Part shown: positions 6,489-13,132 of the stretch, piece by piece | Numbering within the stretch: position 1 is the stretch's first letter | Layout: the number at the start of each line of letters is the position of its first letter | NCBI GenBank assembly: GCA_038247115.1 | Contig: JBBRVG010000092.1 | Coordinates: 1 to 15,124, forward strand | Direction: 5' to 3' | DNA from: Pseudaeromonas sp038247115 | Lineage (GTDB): Bacteria; Pseudomonadota; Gammaproteobacteria; Enterobacterales; Aeromonadaceae | DNA length: 15,124 bases | Made by a program: the position numbers and the translations under genes | The notes under the pieces: model-generated | The model's database searches: none | The model's input: the letters and a program-made list of their open reading frames with translations, nothing else | Told to the model about the DNA's origin: nothing

Positions 6489-7181
6489 TTACAGAACCAT
6501 GCGTGGCGATTTGAAATTACCGTTACCGATGCGACTTCGATAATCGGTCCACAGTTTGAGTCGATCCGCATCACCGACCAGTTGCGTTTCTTTGCGCTGA
6601 TTCATGATCCACAGGCTCTTGGCATCAAAACTGTAAACAGGGAATAGATCCGGGCGCTTGCTGGCTGGATATAGGGCGGCTTTGATGTTATCCAGCACCA
6701 ATGGATCCGACTTCTTGGTCGAGTAATAAGCCAGCACCATATGAAACTGGTTGTAATCCAATGCCTTGACGTAGACCAGTCGCAACTTCTCCTCGGCAAC
6801 TCCCAACTCCATCAGGGTGTAATACTTAGCCAGGCTGTAATCTTCGCAGTCGCCACCGCGTGCCCCTAAAAACTCCAACGGGCGTGCCCAGAAATCGTCT
6901 TTTCCCCACAGGCGTTGATCCGGTACGTAGATCAGCTGATTGAAGAAGTTGTTGACGCTCTCGATCTTGCTACGCTCGGCCATACTCTCCTGGCGTTTCA
7001 GGGTGGCGAGCCATTGATCGATGCGCGGTAGCACGGCGGCGCCGTAAGTCGCCTGGAGTTGATCTCTGAGTGTTTGCTGGCGCAAATAGGTTTCCAACGG
7101 TGAGTCGGTTGCTTGTGCGACGCCACACCATAGGCCGGTGAACAGACTTCCGATCAATAGCAGTCGAGGGTGATGAGACAT
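6489..7181 (-). CDS. lapG: LapG-type periplasmic cysteine protease
   Basis: This is a bacterial transglutaminase-like cysteine peptidase of the LapG family (DUF920), which cuts the N-terminal retention module of giant RTX adhesins in the periplasm and so releases cells from a surface. The protein has 230 residues with signal peptide ~1-24 (LLLIGSLFTGLWCGVAQA). The catalytic triad is Cys112 (GGDCEDY), His147 (NQFHMVL) and Asp164 (LVLDN). The spacing of 35 and 17 residues is the same as in Legionella and Pseudomonas LapG. Asp111 and Glu113 flank the cysteine as in the calcium site of known LapG. The ATG at 7181 was chosen because it gives a clean signal peptide; an upstream TTG at 7238 would add 19 residues. 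The gene is convergent with the LapD-like/TAXI pair. No LapA-type adhesin or type 1 secretion genes are in the window. Confidence 0.92.
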   Translation of the reverse strand: MSHHPRLLLIGSLFTGLWCGVAQATDSPLETYLRQQTLRDQLQATYGAAVLPRIDQWLATLKRQESMAERSKIESVNNFFNQLIYVPDQRLWGKDDFWARPLEFLGARGGDCEDYSLAKYYTLMELGVAEEKLRLVYVKALDYNQFHMVLAYYSTKKSDPLVLDNIKAALYPASKRPDLFPVYSFDAKSLWIMNQRKETQLVGDADRLKLWTDYRSRIGNGNFKSPRMVL

Positions 7182-7241
7182 AAGTGCCAATCCCGAGGCA
7201 ATCAATACTCTTTTGAGCTTAGGATCCCCATCTGACAAGTC

Positions 7242-7259
7242 AAAACTCGCGGTCGCGAG
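7242..7259 (-). terminator. Probable terminator of the nrdA-nrdB-yfaE operon
   Basis: Read on the minus strand, CTCGC, loop GACC, GCGAG is followed directly by TTTT. The GC-rich 5-bp stem (up to 6 bp with a 2-base loop) and short T run fit a modest rho-independent terminator about 80 bp after yfaE and just before lapG. Confidence 0.55.
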
Positions 7260-7337
7260 CCATGGCTGATGCCGAGCGTATGCGCGGAGATTGCAGGGGC
7301 GAGGGAGAGCGGGGAAGTCGCAAGTCTGTGGTCGTCA

Positions 7338-7655
7338 TCAAACTAGAGGCATAACCACATCGGACGATAGCGCTGTTGCCGGTTTTACTGCTTCAATCGT
7401 CAAGGAGACAGGGCCCCTGCTTTGGCAGCAGCAAGGTAATACTTGACCTGGCCCGACATAGGCGAGCGGTGGGGAAGGATAAACCAGATGCGCGGCCTGC
7501 TCCGGCTGTGCCAGCTGCAAGCGACAAGCGCCGCAGTAACCGCTGCGGCACTGATATTCGACGGCATGGCCGGTACGCTCCAGCGCGGTGAGCAGTGTCT
7601 CACCGGGCTGGAGTTTGAAGTGGCCGCGCGGGGTGATCAGTATGGGATCCGTCAT
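7338..7655 (-). CDS. yfaE: [2Fe-2S] ferredoxin YfaE, NrdB cofactor maintenance
   Basis: This is a 105-residue plant-type ferredoxin. Cys36, Cys41 and Cys44 (CRSGYCGAC) plus one of Cys75-77 (LPCCCQ) form the CX4CX2C...C cluster motif. In E. coli YfaE supplies electrons that help build or repair the di-iron tyrosyl radical of NrdB. The position supports this: it lies last in the nrdA-nrdB-yfaE operon, 21 bp after the nrdB stop, as in E. coli. The protein is somewhat longer than E. coli YfaE through a C-terminal tail of about 15 residues (PATALSSDVVMPLV) of no obvious function. The ribosome site before the ATG is weak, which may keep expression low relative to NrdB. Confidence 0.93.
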   Translation of the reverse strand: MTDPILITPRGHFKLQPGETLLTALERTGHAVEYQCRSGYCGACRLQLAQPEQAAHLVYPSPPLAYVGPGQVLPCCCQSRGPVSLTIEAVKPATALSSDVVMPLV

Positions 7656-7676
7656 GGTGCGCTTATGGTTGGGCAG

Positions 7677-8807
7677 TTACAGGTTGAAGCCATCCAGATC
7701 ACCGGCGTTCATCTCGCTGTCGATCTGGCCGACTAGATACGAGCTGACCTCCACCTCTTGTGGCGCGACCTGCACATTGTCGGAGCTGAGCCAGGCATTG
7801 ATCCAGGGCAGGGGATTAGGCTTGTCGGCGAACGGCGGGGTCAGTCCGACCGCCTGCATGCGCACATTGGTGATGAATTCCACGTACTGGCACAGGATGT
7901 CCCGGTTCAGACCAATCATGGATCCATCCTTGAACAGGTACTCGGCCCACTCTTTTTCCTGCTCGGCGGCACGCACAAATAGCGCCTGACTCTCGTCGCG
8001 GCACTCGGCGGCGATTTGTGCCATCTCGGGGTCATCCTTGCCACTTTGCAGCAGGTTCAGCATGTGCTGGGTGCCGGTCAGATGCAGGGCTTCATCCCGG
8101 GCAATCAGCTTGATGATCTTGGCGTTGCCTTCCATCAGCTCGCGCTCGGCAAAGGCAAATGAGCAGGCAAAGCTGACGTAGAAGCGGATCGCCTCCAGCG
8201 CGTTGACGCTCATCAGGCACAGATAGAGCTTCTTCTTGAGTTCATACAAGGAGACCTGCACTGTCTGGCCATTGAGCAGATGTTCACCCTCGCCAAACTG
8301 CTGCCAGAGCTGGGTGGCGGCAATCAACTCATCGTAATAGCTGGCGATGTCATCGGCCCGCTTGATGATCTCCTGATTGACCACTATATCCTCAAACACC
8401 AGCGCCGGATCCTTGACCAGATTGCGGATGATGTGGGTATAGGAGCGGGAGTGGATGGTCTCGGAAAAGGCCCAGGTCTCAATCCAGGTCTCCAATTCGG
8501 GCAGGGAGATCAGCGGCAGCAAGGCTACGTTTGGACTGCGGCCCTGGATCGAGTCCAGCAGCGTCTGGTACTTGAGATTGGATAGAAAAATATGCTGCTC
8601 GTGGGCGGGCAGGGCGTGATAGTCGATACGATCCCGCGAGACATCCACCTCTTCCGGGCGCCAGAAGAAGGAGAGCTGCTTTTCGATCAGTTTCTCGAAG
8701 ATTTCATGCTTTTGTTGGTCGAAACGCGCCACATTGACCGTCTGCCCAAAGAACATGGGTTCTTGCAGCGGATTATTGGCCTGTTTGCTGAATGTACTGT
8801 AAGCCAC
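7677..8807 (-). CDS. nrdB: Class Ia ribonucleotide reductase small subunit NrdB
   Basis: This 376-residue protein is collinear with E. coli NrdB. It houses the di-iron centre and stable tyrosyl radical that starts nucleotide reduction in NrdA. Iron ligands are visible in LLDSIQGR (Asp), the WAFSETIHSRSYTH segment (Glu, His and the radical Tyr equivalent to E. coli Tyr122), AERELMEGN (Glu) and ARDEALHLTGTQH (Glu, His). The C-terminal tail PQEVEVSSYLVGQIDSE carries the Tyr356 equivalent and the NrdA-binding end. The start codon is GTG, with AAGGA eight bases upstream; the alignment of MAYSTF with E. coli MAYTTF fixes it. It is second in the nrdA-nrdB-yfaE operon, 77 bp after nrdA, with a hairpin in that gap. 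Confidence 0.98.
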   Translation of the reverse strand: MAYSTFSKQANNPLQEPMFFGQTVNVARFDQQKHEIFEKLIEKQLSFFWRPEEVDVSRDRIDYHALPAHEQHIFLSNLKYQTLLDSIQGRSPNVALLPLISLPELETWIETWAFSETIHSRSYTHIIRNLVKDPALVFEDIVVNQEIIKRADDIASYYDELIAATQLWQQFGEGEHLLNGQTVQVSLYELKKKLYLCLMSVNALEAIRFYVSFACSFAFAERELMEGNAKIIKLIARDEALHLTGTQHMLNLLQSGKDDPEMAQIAAECRDESQALFVRAAEQEKEWAEYLFKDGSMIGLNRDILCQYVEFITNVRMQAVGLTPPFADKPNPLPWINAWLSSDNVQVAPQEVEVSSYLVGQIDSEMNAGDLDGFNL

Positions 8808-8855
8808 GGTCTGGATCCTTCAAGGCTATCTCACGGGTTTCATTGGCCTCATGGC

Positions 8856-8877
8856 TATCCCCTCCGCAGAGGGGATA
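8856..8877 (-). other. Intercistronic hairpin between nrdA and nrdB
   Basis: TATCCCCTC (8856-8864) and GAGGGGATA (8869-8877) form a perfect 9-bp stem with a 4-base loop. It begins 8 bp after the nrdA stop, and no T run follows. In the nrdAB mRNA it could protect the 3' end of nrdA after cleavage or partly stop transcription, so setting the NrdA to NrdB ratio. Confidence 0.7.
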
Positions 8878-8884
8878 CAGGGCA

Positions 8885-11155
8885 TTAAATTTTGCAGGCA
8901 CCGCCTGCGCAGCCATCATCCTGGGTCTGCTGGGCATCGTCGGCACCATCACGGGTGTTGTGATAGTAGAGGGTCTTGATGCCGAGCTTGTAGGCATTGA
9001 GCAGATCGGTGAGCAACTGCTTCATCGGTACCTTGCCGCCTTCAAAGCGCGATGGATCATAGCTGGTGTTGGCCGAAATCGACTGATCGACAAACTTTTG
9101 CATCACCCCCACCAGTTGCAGATAGCCTTCGTTGGAGGGCAGATTCCACAGCAGTTCGTAGCGCTCTTTCAAGGAGGCGTAGTCGGGTACTACCTGACGC
9201 AGAATGCCATCCTTGGAGGCTTTGACGCTGATGAGGCCTCGTGGTGGCTCTATGCCGTTGGTGGCATTGGCGATCTGGCTGGAGGTCTCGGAAGGCATCA
9301 GCGCCGTCAGGGTGCTGTTGCGCAGGCCATGGGTGGTGATGGCGTCGCGCAGGCTCTCCCAGTCCAGTTGCAATGGTTCGGCACAGATGGCATCCAGATC
9401 CCGTTTGTAACTATCAATCGGCAACACGCCCTTGGCATAGGTGGTTTCATTGAAACGCGGGCAGGGGCCGAGCTCCTTGGCCAGTGCCACCGAGGCCTTG
9501 AGCAGATAGTACTGAATGGCCTCGAAGGTTCTATGGGTCAGGCCCAACGCGGAGCCATCGGAATAGCGCACGCCGTGTTTGGCCAAGTAGTAGGCGTAGT
9601 TGATGACGCCGATCCCCAGCGGACGTCGCCACATGGCGCCATTTTGCCCAGACGGAACCGGATAGTCCTGATAATCCAGCAGTGCATCCAGGGCGCGAAC
9701 TGCCAGATCGGCCAGATTTTCCAGCTCATCCAGCGAGTCGAGAGCTCCCAGATTAAAGGCCGACAGGGTGCAAAGAGCTATTTCGCCATTGTCATCCCGC
9801 AAGTCGTTGAGCGGCTTGGTGGGTAAGGCAATCTCCATGCAGAGGTTGCTTTGCCGCACCGGGGCCACGGCCGGATCAAAGGGGCTGTGGGTATTGCAGT
9901 GATCGACGTTCTGGATGTAGATGCGACCAGTACCGGCGCGCTCCTGCATCAACAGGGAGAACAGCTCGACCGCCTTGATGCTCTTTTTCCGGATAGCCGG
10001 ATCAGCCTCATACTGCAGATAGAGACGCTCGAACTCGGCCTGGTCCGCAAAGAAGGCATCGTACAGACCGGGGGCGGCCGAAGGGCTGAATAGGGTGATG
10101 TTGCCACCCTGAATCAGCCGCTGGTACATCAGCTTGTTGAGCTGCACGCCATAGTCCATGTGGCGCACCCGGTTGTCTTCGACGCCGCGGTTGTTCTTCA
10201 GTACCAGCAAGGACTCCACTTCCAGATGCCATAGTGGGTAGAACACAGTCGCGGCACCGCCACGAACACCGCCCTGGGAGCAGCATTTGACCGCAGTCTG
10301 GAAATATTTGTAGAAGGGGATACAGCCGGTATGGAAGGCCTCGCCGCCGCGGATTTCCGAGCCCAATGCGCGGATGCGGCCGGCATTGATGCCGATGCCC
10401 GCTCGCTGGGAGACATAGCGCACCACGGCCGAAGCGGTCGCGTTGATGGAGTCCAGGCTGTCATCACATTCGACCAGCACGCAGGAGCTGAACTGGCGGG
10501 TCGGGGTGCGCACCCCGGACATGATGGGTGTCGGCAAGGATATTTTGAAGGTGGAGCAGGCATCGTAGAACCGGGTGACATAGTCCAGCCGAGTGGCTTT
10601 GGGGTAACGGGAGAACAGACAGGCAGCAACCAGCATGTACAGGAACTGTGGGCTCTCGTAGATGTCGCCGGTGACGCGGTTTTGCACCAGATACTTGCCT
10701 TCCAGCTGCTTGATGGCAGCGTAGGCAAATAGCATGTCGCGGTCATGATCCAGGTGGCGGTCGAGTTCCTGGAGTTCGTCAGCGCTGTAATCCTGCAGCA
10801 GATGGGCATCGTAACGGCCCTCGGCCACCAGTTTTTTCACATGCTGGTACAAGGAGGGTGGTGTGAACTGGCCATAGGCCTTCTTGCGCAGATGAAACAT
10901 CGCCAGGCGAGCGGCCAGGTACTGGTAATCCGGAGCCTCGGTGCTGATGAGATCGGCGGCGGCACGGATCAGGGTCTCGTGAATATCCGCCGTCTTCATG
11001 CCCGCATAAAACTGGATATGGGCGCGTAGCTCGACTTGGGAAACCGAGACATTATCGAGCCCTTCGGCGGCCCAGGTGACCACGCGGTGGATCTTGTCCA
11101 GATCCAGGGGCTCTGTGCGACCGTCGCGTTTGGTGACTAACAAATTGGTGTTCAT
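8885..11155 (-). CDS. nrdA: Class Ia ribonucleotide reductase large subunit NrdA
   Basis: NrdA reduces ribonucleoside diphosphates to deoxyribonucleotides under aerobic conditions. The protein has 756 residues (761 in E. coli) with near-identical blocks throughout. The ATP cone is residues ~5-95 (VTKRDGRTEPLDLDKIHRVV). Active-site cysteines occur in SSCVLVE, RQSNLCMEIALP and ALCTLSAFNLG; the latter corresponds to the thiyl-radical Cys439/Cys462 region. Radical-transfer tyrosines are in TLYYHNTRDG, and the redox-relay pair Cys749/Cys754 is in the DDGCAGGACKI tail. The ATG at 11155 was chosen because MNTNLLVTKRDG aligns with the E. coli start; the frame stays open upstream for 20 codons without homology. 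The ribosome site is unusual: AAGGA lies 12 bases upstream and overlaps an in-frame ATG. It is the first gene of nrdA-nrdB-yfaE. Confidence 0.98.
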   Translation of the reverse strand: MNTNLLVTKRDGRTEPLDLDKIHRVVTWAAEGLDNVSVSQVELRAHIQFYAGMKTADIHETLIRAAADLISTEAPDYQYLAARLAMFHLRKKAYGQFTPPSLYQHVKKLVAEGRYDAHLLQDYSADELQELDRHLDHDRDMLFAYAAIKQLEGKYLVQNRVTGDIYESPQFLYMLVAACLFSRYPKATRLDYVTRFYDACSTFKISLPTPIMSGVRTPTRQFSSCVLVECDDSLDSINATASAVVRYVSQRAGIGINAGRIRALGSEIRGGEAFHTGCIPFYKYFQTAVKCCSQGGVRGGAATVFYPLWHLEVESLLVLKNNRGVEDNRVRHMDYGVQLNKLMYQRLIQGGNITLFSPSAAPGLYDAFFADQAEFERLYLQYEADPAIRKKSIKAVELFSLLMQERAGTGRIYIQNVDHCNTHSPFDPAVAPVRQSNLCMEIALPTKPLNDLRDDNGEIALCTLSAFNLGALDSLDELENLADLAVRALDALLDYQDYPVPSGQNGAMWRRPLGIGVINYAYYLAKHGVRYSDGSALGLTHRTFEAIQYYLLKASVALAKELGPCPRFNETTYAKGVLPIDSYKRDLDAICAEPLQLDWESLRDAITTHGLRNSTLTALMPSETSSQIANATNGIEPPRGLISVKASKDGILRQVVPDYASLKERYELLWNLPSNEGYLQLVGVMQKFVDQSISANTSYDPSRFEGGKVPMKQLLTDLLNAYKLGIKTLYYHNTRDGADDAQQTQDDGCAGGACKI

Positions 11156-11345
11156 TCCCGTACCCATTCCTTGTTGTATGCCGACCGCTTTGGTGCGGTG
11201 AAGTCTCAGGAACACAGCGATGCGTGATCAGGACTATGCCCGAAGGCCCCGGAGACAACGGGTGACGGTAGTGCCAGCAACTGGCATGCATCACAAGGCG
11301 CGGGGCAGGATGCAAATAGGGTGCATCCCTGGTGGGCGATGTCGG
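11156..11345 (-). promoter_or_regulatory. Hairpin-rich nrdA leader
   Basis: If transcription starts close to the NrdR boxes, the nrdA 5' leader is about 190 nt and contains four inverted repeats. They are GGATGCA/TGCATCC (11308-11314, 11322-11328, 7 bp, 7-base loop); TGCCAG/CTGGCA (11272-11277, 11281-11286, 6 bp, 3-base loop); GCC/GGC closed by a TTCG loop on the minus strand (11238-11247); and ACCGC/GCGGT (11184-11188, 11195-11199). No open frame of interest lies here. The start site itself was not identified. Confidence 0.5.
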
Positions 11346-11351
11346 TGATAA

Positions 11352-11398
11352 ATACTACATCTAGTGTTGTTGTGGTTTCGAGGCACAACATAGCGGGC
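11352..11398 (-). promoter_or_regulatory. Tandem NrdR boxes upstream of nrdA
   Basis: ATACTACATCTAGTGT (11352-11367) matches 13 of 16 positions of the NrdR consensus ACACTATATATAGTGT. A weaker copy, GCACAACATAGCGGGC (11383-11398), matches about 9 of 16. The start-to-start distance is 31 bp, three helical turns, the spacing known for paired NrdR boxes. NrdR is the ATP/dATP-sensing repressor of ribonucleotide reductase genes. Confidence 0.8.
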
Positions 11399-11436
11399 GT
11401 CGGCGCCTGCTGCAAGGGGCTGCTACGGGGACGAGT

Positions 11437-11445
11437 TGTGGATAG
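11437..11445 (-). promoter_or_regulatory. DnaA-like box upstream of nrdA
   Basis: On the minus strand the sequence is CTATCCACA, one mismatch from the DnaA consensus TTATCCACA. It lies about 40-70 bp upstream of the NrdR boxes. DnaA boxes occur upstream of E. coli nrdA, which supports a regulatory role, but a single 8/9 match can arise by chance. Confidence 0.5.
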
Positions 11446-11486
11446 ATCTTTACAAGGCCCGTACAAAGCGGCTTTGCGGCGGTTAC

Positions 11487-11506
11487 AAAAAAATACATTT
11501 TTTTTT
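11487..11506. promoter_or_regulatory. AT-rich tract in the nrdA upstream region
   Basis: Seven A, then TACA, then nine T stand out from GC-rich surroundings. It could be an UP-like or curved element for nrdA, where an AT-rich upstream element is known in E. coli. It could also act as a weak A/T hairpin ending transcription from the HAD phosphatase gene. The 80 bp between it and that gene contain only CCAGAT/ATCTGG (11546-11551, 11561-11566), a 6-bp inverted repeat without a T run. Confidence 0.4.
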
Positions 11507-11585
11507 CATGTTTAGCCTTGCCCCAACCCGTCGCGTAAGGGAGCGCCAGATTAGGGCATGATCTGGGTGATTGTTGAGCCCAATA

Positions 11586-12266
11586 TTAGTCCGGTGTCAG
11601 CCACTGATGCAGGGCGGTGACATCATTAAAGCTCCAGTCGGCGCCCCATTCTGCGGTGGCTTCTGCAGGGTCCATATAGCCCCAACCGGCAATAGCGGTA
11701 TGCATACCGGCGGCGCGTCCGGCTTCGATATCACGGATATGATCGCCGACATACAGGCAGGACTTCGGCTCGACGCCCAACTGGGCACAGGCATAAAACA
11801 TGGGATCGGGGTGCGGTTTACGCACCGGCAGAGTATCGGCGCTGACGATCACACCACAGTGGGGTAACTCCACCACCTGTGCCATCAAAGGCTCGGTGAG
11901 AAACGCCGGTTTGTTGGTGACTATGCCCCACCGGATGCCTTGTGCGTTGAGCCAGGCGATAAATTCCGGTATGCCCTGATAGGGGCGCGTGCCTTCGTAC
12001 AGATGGGCGGCGTAGTAATCCAGCAGCGCCTGCCGCAGCGCGGGTGTATCCATGCGCGCCAGCTGCTCCTCGCCAAATCCCGCCTTGAGCAGCCCCAAGG
12101 CCCCATCGGAGGCGATGCGGCGGATCACTGTGTCCGGCAGTGGTGCCATGCCCTCGCGCTGGAGGACATGATTCACCGCCGCGCCCAGATCGGGAGCCGT
12201 GTCGAGCAAGGTGCCATCCAGATCAAACAAGACGGCGGCAAAGCGCGGAGCAGCAAGTTGTGGCAT
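11586..12266 (-). CDS. HAD phosphatase, MupP/Gph type
   Basis: This 226-residue HAD-superfamily phosphatase usually gets the name phosphoglycolate phosphatase. HAD motifs are complete: Asp15 and Asp17 (FDLDGTLLDTAPD), Thr117 (IVTNKP), Lys150 (RKPHPDP), and Asp175/Asp179 (YVGDHIRD). A cap domain is present at ~25-95. The last third (VGDHIRDIEAGRAAGMHT and GYMDPAEATAEWGAD) looks closer to Pseudomonas MupP, the MurNAc-6-phosphate phosphatase of peptidoglycan recycling, than to E. coli Gph. In Pseudomonas mupP also lies next to ubiG. I therefore favour MupP but cannot exclude Gph; the substrate is unproven. The ATG at 12266 has GGAG eight bases upstream. Only five bases separate it from the ubiG stop, so the two are co-transcribed. 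In E. coli the slot between ubiG and nrdA holds yfaL instead. Confidence 0.88.
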   Translation of the reverse strand: MPQLAAPRFAAVLFDLDGTLLDTAPDLGAAVNHVLQREGMAPLPDTVIRRIASDGALGLLKAGFGEEQLARMDTPALRQALLDYYAAHLYEGTRPYQGIPEFIAWLNAQGIRWGIVTNKPAFLTEPLMAQVVELPHCGVIVSADTLPVRKPHPDPMFYACAQLGVEPKSCLYVGDHIRDIEAGRAAGMHTAIAGWGYMDPAEATAEWGADWSFNDVTALHQWLTPD

Positions 12267-12271
12267 CAGGG

Positions 12272-12970
12272 TTACTCCGGTTTTTGGCAATGCAGCATGT
12301 AATTGACATCCACCTTGCTGGTCTGGCTGAACTGGCCCAGCAGCGGGTTGTAGCGGACGCCGCACATCTGTTTGAGTTGCAAGTCGGCCAGTTCTGCATA
12401 GCGGGCTAGCTCCGCCGGCTGGATAAATTTTTTATGATCATGGGTACCCTTGGGGACCATGTTCAGCAGATATTCGGCGCCCACAATCATCAGCAGCCAG
12501 GATTTAGGATTGCGATTGATGGTGGAGAAAAATAGCTGACCACCCGGTTTGGCCAGTTGTGCGCAGGCGCGCACCACAGATGCCGGATCCGGCACATGTT
12601 CCAGCATCTCCATGCAGGTCACCACATCGAACTGGCCGGGTTGGGCTTCGGCCAGGGCTTCGACGGTCCCCTGGTGGTAATGAACCTCGACGCCGGTTTC
12701 CAGGGCATGCAGACGGGCGACCTGCAGCGGCTCCTTGCCCATGTCCAGACCTGTGACCCGGGCGCCCTGACGGGCCATCGCCTCGGAGAGGATGCCGCCG
12801 CCGCAGCCCACATCCAGGATCTGTTTGCCAAACAGGCCCTTGCTGTGTCGGGCGATCCATTCCAACCTCAGAGGATTCAATTGATGCAGTGGCTTGAATT
12901 CACCCTCCAGATCCCACCACCGGCTGGCAACGGCTTCAAATTTGGCGATTTCCTGATGGTCTACGTTCAT
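12272..12970 (-). CDS. ubiG: UbiG, ubiquinone O-methyltransferase
   Basis: UbiG carries out both O-methylations of ubiquinone synthesis with S-adenosylmethionine, at the inner face of the membrane. The protein has 232 residues (240 in E. coli). The start MNVDHQEIAKFEAVASRWWD is typical. The SAM-binding motif ILDVGCGGGILSE is at 51-63, the acidic residue binding the SAM ribose is Asp76 (VTGLD), and motif II is CMEMLEHV. The amphipathic membrane-contact segment of UbiG, KSWLLMIVGAEYLLNMVPKG, is present. It is first in a two-gene unit with the HAD phosphatase and is divergent from gyrA with a 162-bp gap, the same divergent pairing as in E. coli. AGGA lies ten bases before the ATG and runs into an inverted repeat described separately. 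Confidence 0.97.
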   Translation of the reverse strand: MNVDHQEIAKFEAVASRWWDLEGEFKPLHQLNPLRLEWIARHSKGLFGKQILDVGCGGGILSEAMARQGARVTGLDMGKEPLQVARLHALETGVEVHYHQGTVEALAEAQPGQFDVVTCMEMLEHVPDPASVVRACAQLAKPGGQLFFSTINRNPKSWLLMIVGAEYLLNMVPKGTHDHKKFIQPAELARYAELADLQLKQMCGVRYNPLLGQFSQTSKVDVNYMLHCQKPE

Positions 12971-13040
12971 GGCGACAGCTTCCTAAACGGCATAGGGGGA
13001 ATGGCGAATCATTATAACCAAGCTGTCGCCCTGTGACAGC
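12971..13040. repeat. 11-bp inverted repeat flanking the ubiG start region
   Basis: GGCGACAGCTT (12971-12981), directly against the ubiG start codon, is repeated in perfect inversion as AAGCTGTCGCC (13020-13030), 38 bp away. A third partial copy, GACAGC (13035-13040), makes a second inverted repeat with GCTGTC (13022-13027). The distal arm lies between the -35 and -10 of the predicted ubiG promoter, so the repeat probably acts at the DNA level. Confidence 0.7.
13011..13039 (-). promoter_or_regulatory. Predicted ubiG promoter
   Basis: On the minus strand, CTGTCA (complement of 13034-13039, 4 of 6 matches to TTGACA) is followed after exactly 17 bases by a perfect TATAAT (complement of 13011-13016). 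The start site would be near 13004, about 34 bases before the ubiG ATG. Confidence 0.75.
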
Positions 13041-13056
13041 AACCCATTCTGGATGC

Positions 13057-13085
13057 TGGGGAATCACCCATTTTTGTGCTAGAAT
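13057..13085 (+). promoter_or_regulatory. Predicted gyrA promoter with extended -10
   Basis: TAGAAT (13080-13085) is preceded by TGC, an extended -10. TGGGGA (13057-13062) is a poor -35 at 17-bp spacing. The start site would be near 13092, about 40 bases before the gyrA ATG. E. coli gyrA also relies on a promoter sensitive to supercoiling; the same cannot be proved here. Confidence 0.5.
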
Positions 13086-13132
13086 GCCGCCCTTATGCTT
13101 TCAAGTAGATTGAAGTAGGGACCTAGGGTTAT

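Noticed and set aside
8792..9826. 344-codon open frame on the plus strand, antisense to nrdA
   Set aside because: It is the mirror of the conserved C-terminal part of nrdA; no domain or ribosome site supports it.
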